A stretch of DNA of 9,452 nt. Origin: Gulosibacter sediminis (GTDB lineage Bacteria > Actinomycetota > Actinomycetes > Actinomycetales > Microbacteriaceae). Shown one piece after another: positions 8,966 to 9,452 of the stretch. Where the stretch lies: assembly GCF_014904065.1 (NCBI RefSeq), contig NZ_JACXJG010000005.1:211045-220496 (forward strand), in the 5' to 3' direction. A program made the position numbers and the translations under genes. The notes beneath the pieces were generated by a model. The model searched no databases. It was not told the origin of the DNA and saw only the letters and a program-made list of their open reading frames with translations. How positions within the stretch are numbered: the first letter of the stretch is position 1; each line of letters begins with the position of its first letter.

Positions 8966-9452
8966 CGTTCCTGCTCCGTGAGCTCACGATTCGACGCGGC
9001 GATCTCGGGCACACCCTCGAGCAGAACTGCCGCGTAGATCGGGTCGGCGGCGAAGGAACGCAGCTCCTCGCTGAGCACCGAGAACCGATTACGGATCGCC
9101 AGCGGCACGATCTGGTCGGGCTGGTCGGGCTGGCTCAGGATCGCGGTGTCCTTCGCCGTGCGGCGGAGTTCGATCACGCCGTCGTGGCGGAATAGCTTGA
9201 CGGCGCGAAGGTTGCCCGCGAGGTCGTCGTCGGAGAACTGCAGGGTGACCGGCACCTTGAGGTAGTGCGCCAGCCAGCCCGCCATGAGCAGCGTGCTCGT
9301 GGTGAGCTTGCGGTAGCTGACCTCGGCGCCCGTGATCGGGTCGTAGGGTGGCTGATCGAGCACCGAGGCGAGCTGGGCACGCCAGCGGGTGATGCGGGCC
9401 CACGCGAGGTTGGTGTCGCCGCTTTCGTAGCCCTCGGCGAGCTGCGCGAGGG
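8962..9452 (-). CDS. opcA: OpcA, glucose-6-phosphate dehydrogenase assembly/activator protein, C-terminal 162 residues (5' end outside window)
   Basis: OpcA is an allosteric or assembly factor for glucose-6-phosphate dehydrogenase, found in cyanobacteria and actinobacteria. The frame is open to the right edge; an apparent GTG start at 9361-9363 is internal. Translating upstream of it gives further family sequence: ESGDTNLAWARITRWRAQLA, the OpcA hallmark, followed by LDQPPYDPITGAEVSYR. The segment LMAGWLAHYLKVPVTLQF then matches the family's alternating layout, and the protein ends shortly after VPEIAASNRELTEQER. About half of a roughly 300-350-residue protein is seen. Its TGA stop shares bases with the pgl ATG (ATGA), indicating translational coupling. 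In other actinobacteria the order is zwf-opcA-pgl, so zwf should lie just beyond the window. Confidence 0.9.
   Translation of the reverse strand, partial: LAQLAEGYESGDTNLAWARITRWRAQLASVLDQPPYDPITGAEVSYRKLTTSTLLMAGWLAHYLKVPVTLQFSDDDLAGNLRAVKLFRHDGVIELRRTAKDTAILSQPDQPDQIVPLAIRNRFSVLSEELRSFAADPIYAAVLLEGVPEIAASNRELTEQER

Noticed and set aside
8489..9037. A 182-codon plus-strand open frame opposite pgl and opcA
   Set aside because: It runs antisense to two genes with clear motifs and an ATGA overlap, and has no recognisable domain or ribosome-binding site.

Overview
This window comes from the chromosome of a high-GC Gram-positive bacterium, most likely an actinobacterium of or near the family Microbacteriaceae. 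The codons strongly prefer G or C at the third position and GTG starts are frequent. The gene order uvrA-uvrC-rapZ-whiA-gap-pgk-tpiA-secG, facing pgl-opcA, is the conserved actinobacterial block. WhiA with RapZ, and OpcA next to 6-phosphogluconolactonase, also point to Actinobacteria. The family-level guess rests on protein wording and is less certain.

Layout. Positions 1-890 hold the 3' end of uvrA, and uvrC follows at 887-2752 with a stop/start overlap; both are nucleotide excision repair subunits. Next are rapZ (2806-3720, P-loop protein) and whiA (3765-4745, developmental regulator), separated by only 44 bp. The glycolytic run gap-pgk-tpiA (4856-7892) follows, with pgk and tpiA overlapping by 7 nt. 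A strong rho-independent terminator closes it at 7911-7948, and a promoter-like -10 hexamer abuts that terminator just before secG (7969-8223). From the opposite direction come opcA (partial, 8962-9452) and pgl (8207-8965), the distal end of a pentose-phosphate operon. The ends of secG and pgl overlap tail to tail by 17 bp.

Function. The genes fall into DNA repair, nucleotide/cell-envelope and developmental regulation (rapZ, whiA), the triose part of glycolysis, protein export (secG), and the oxidative pentose-phosphate pathway. Every gene recognised appears intact with its key catalytic motifs, except the two cut by the window edges.

No mobile element, CRISPR array, RNA gene or unknown gene cluster is visible, and I do not see a previously undescribed system. 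The observations worth a second look are local. yvcK, which usually sits between rapZ and whiA, is absent. A stable hairpin plus T-run lies antisense inside pgl and may terminate secG. The tpiA-secG terminator and secG promoter appear to overlap. uvrC lacks a ribosome-binding site and seems to depend on translational coupling.
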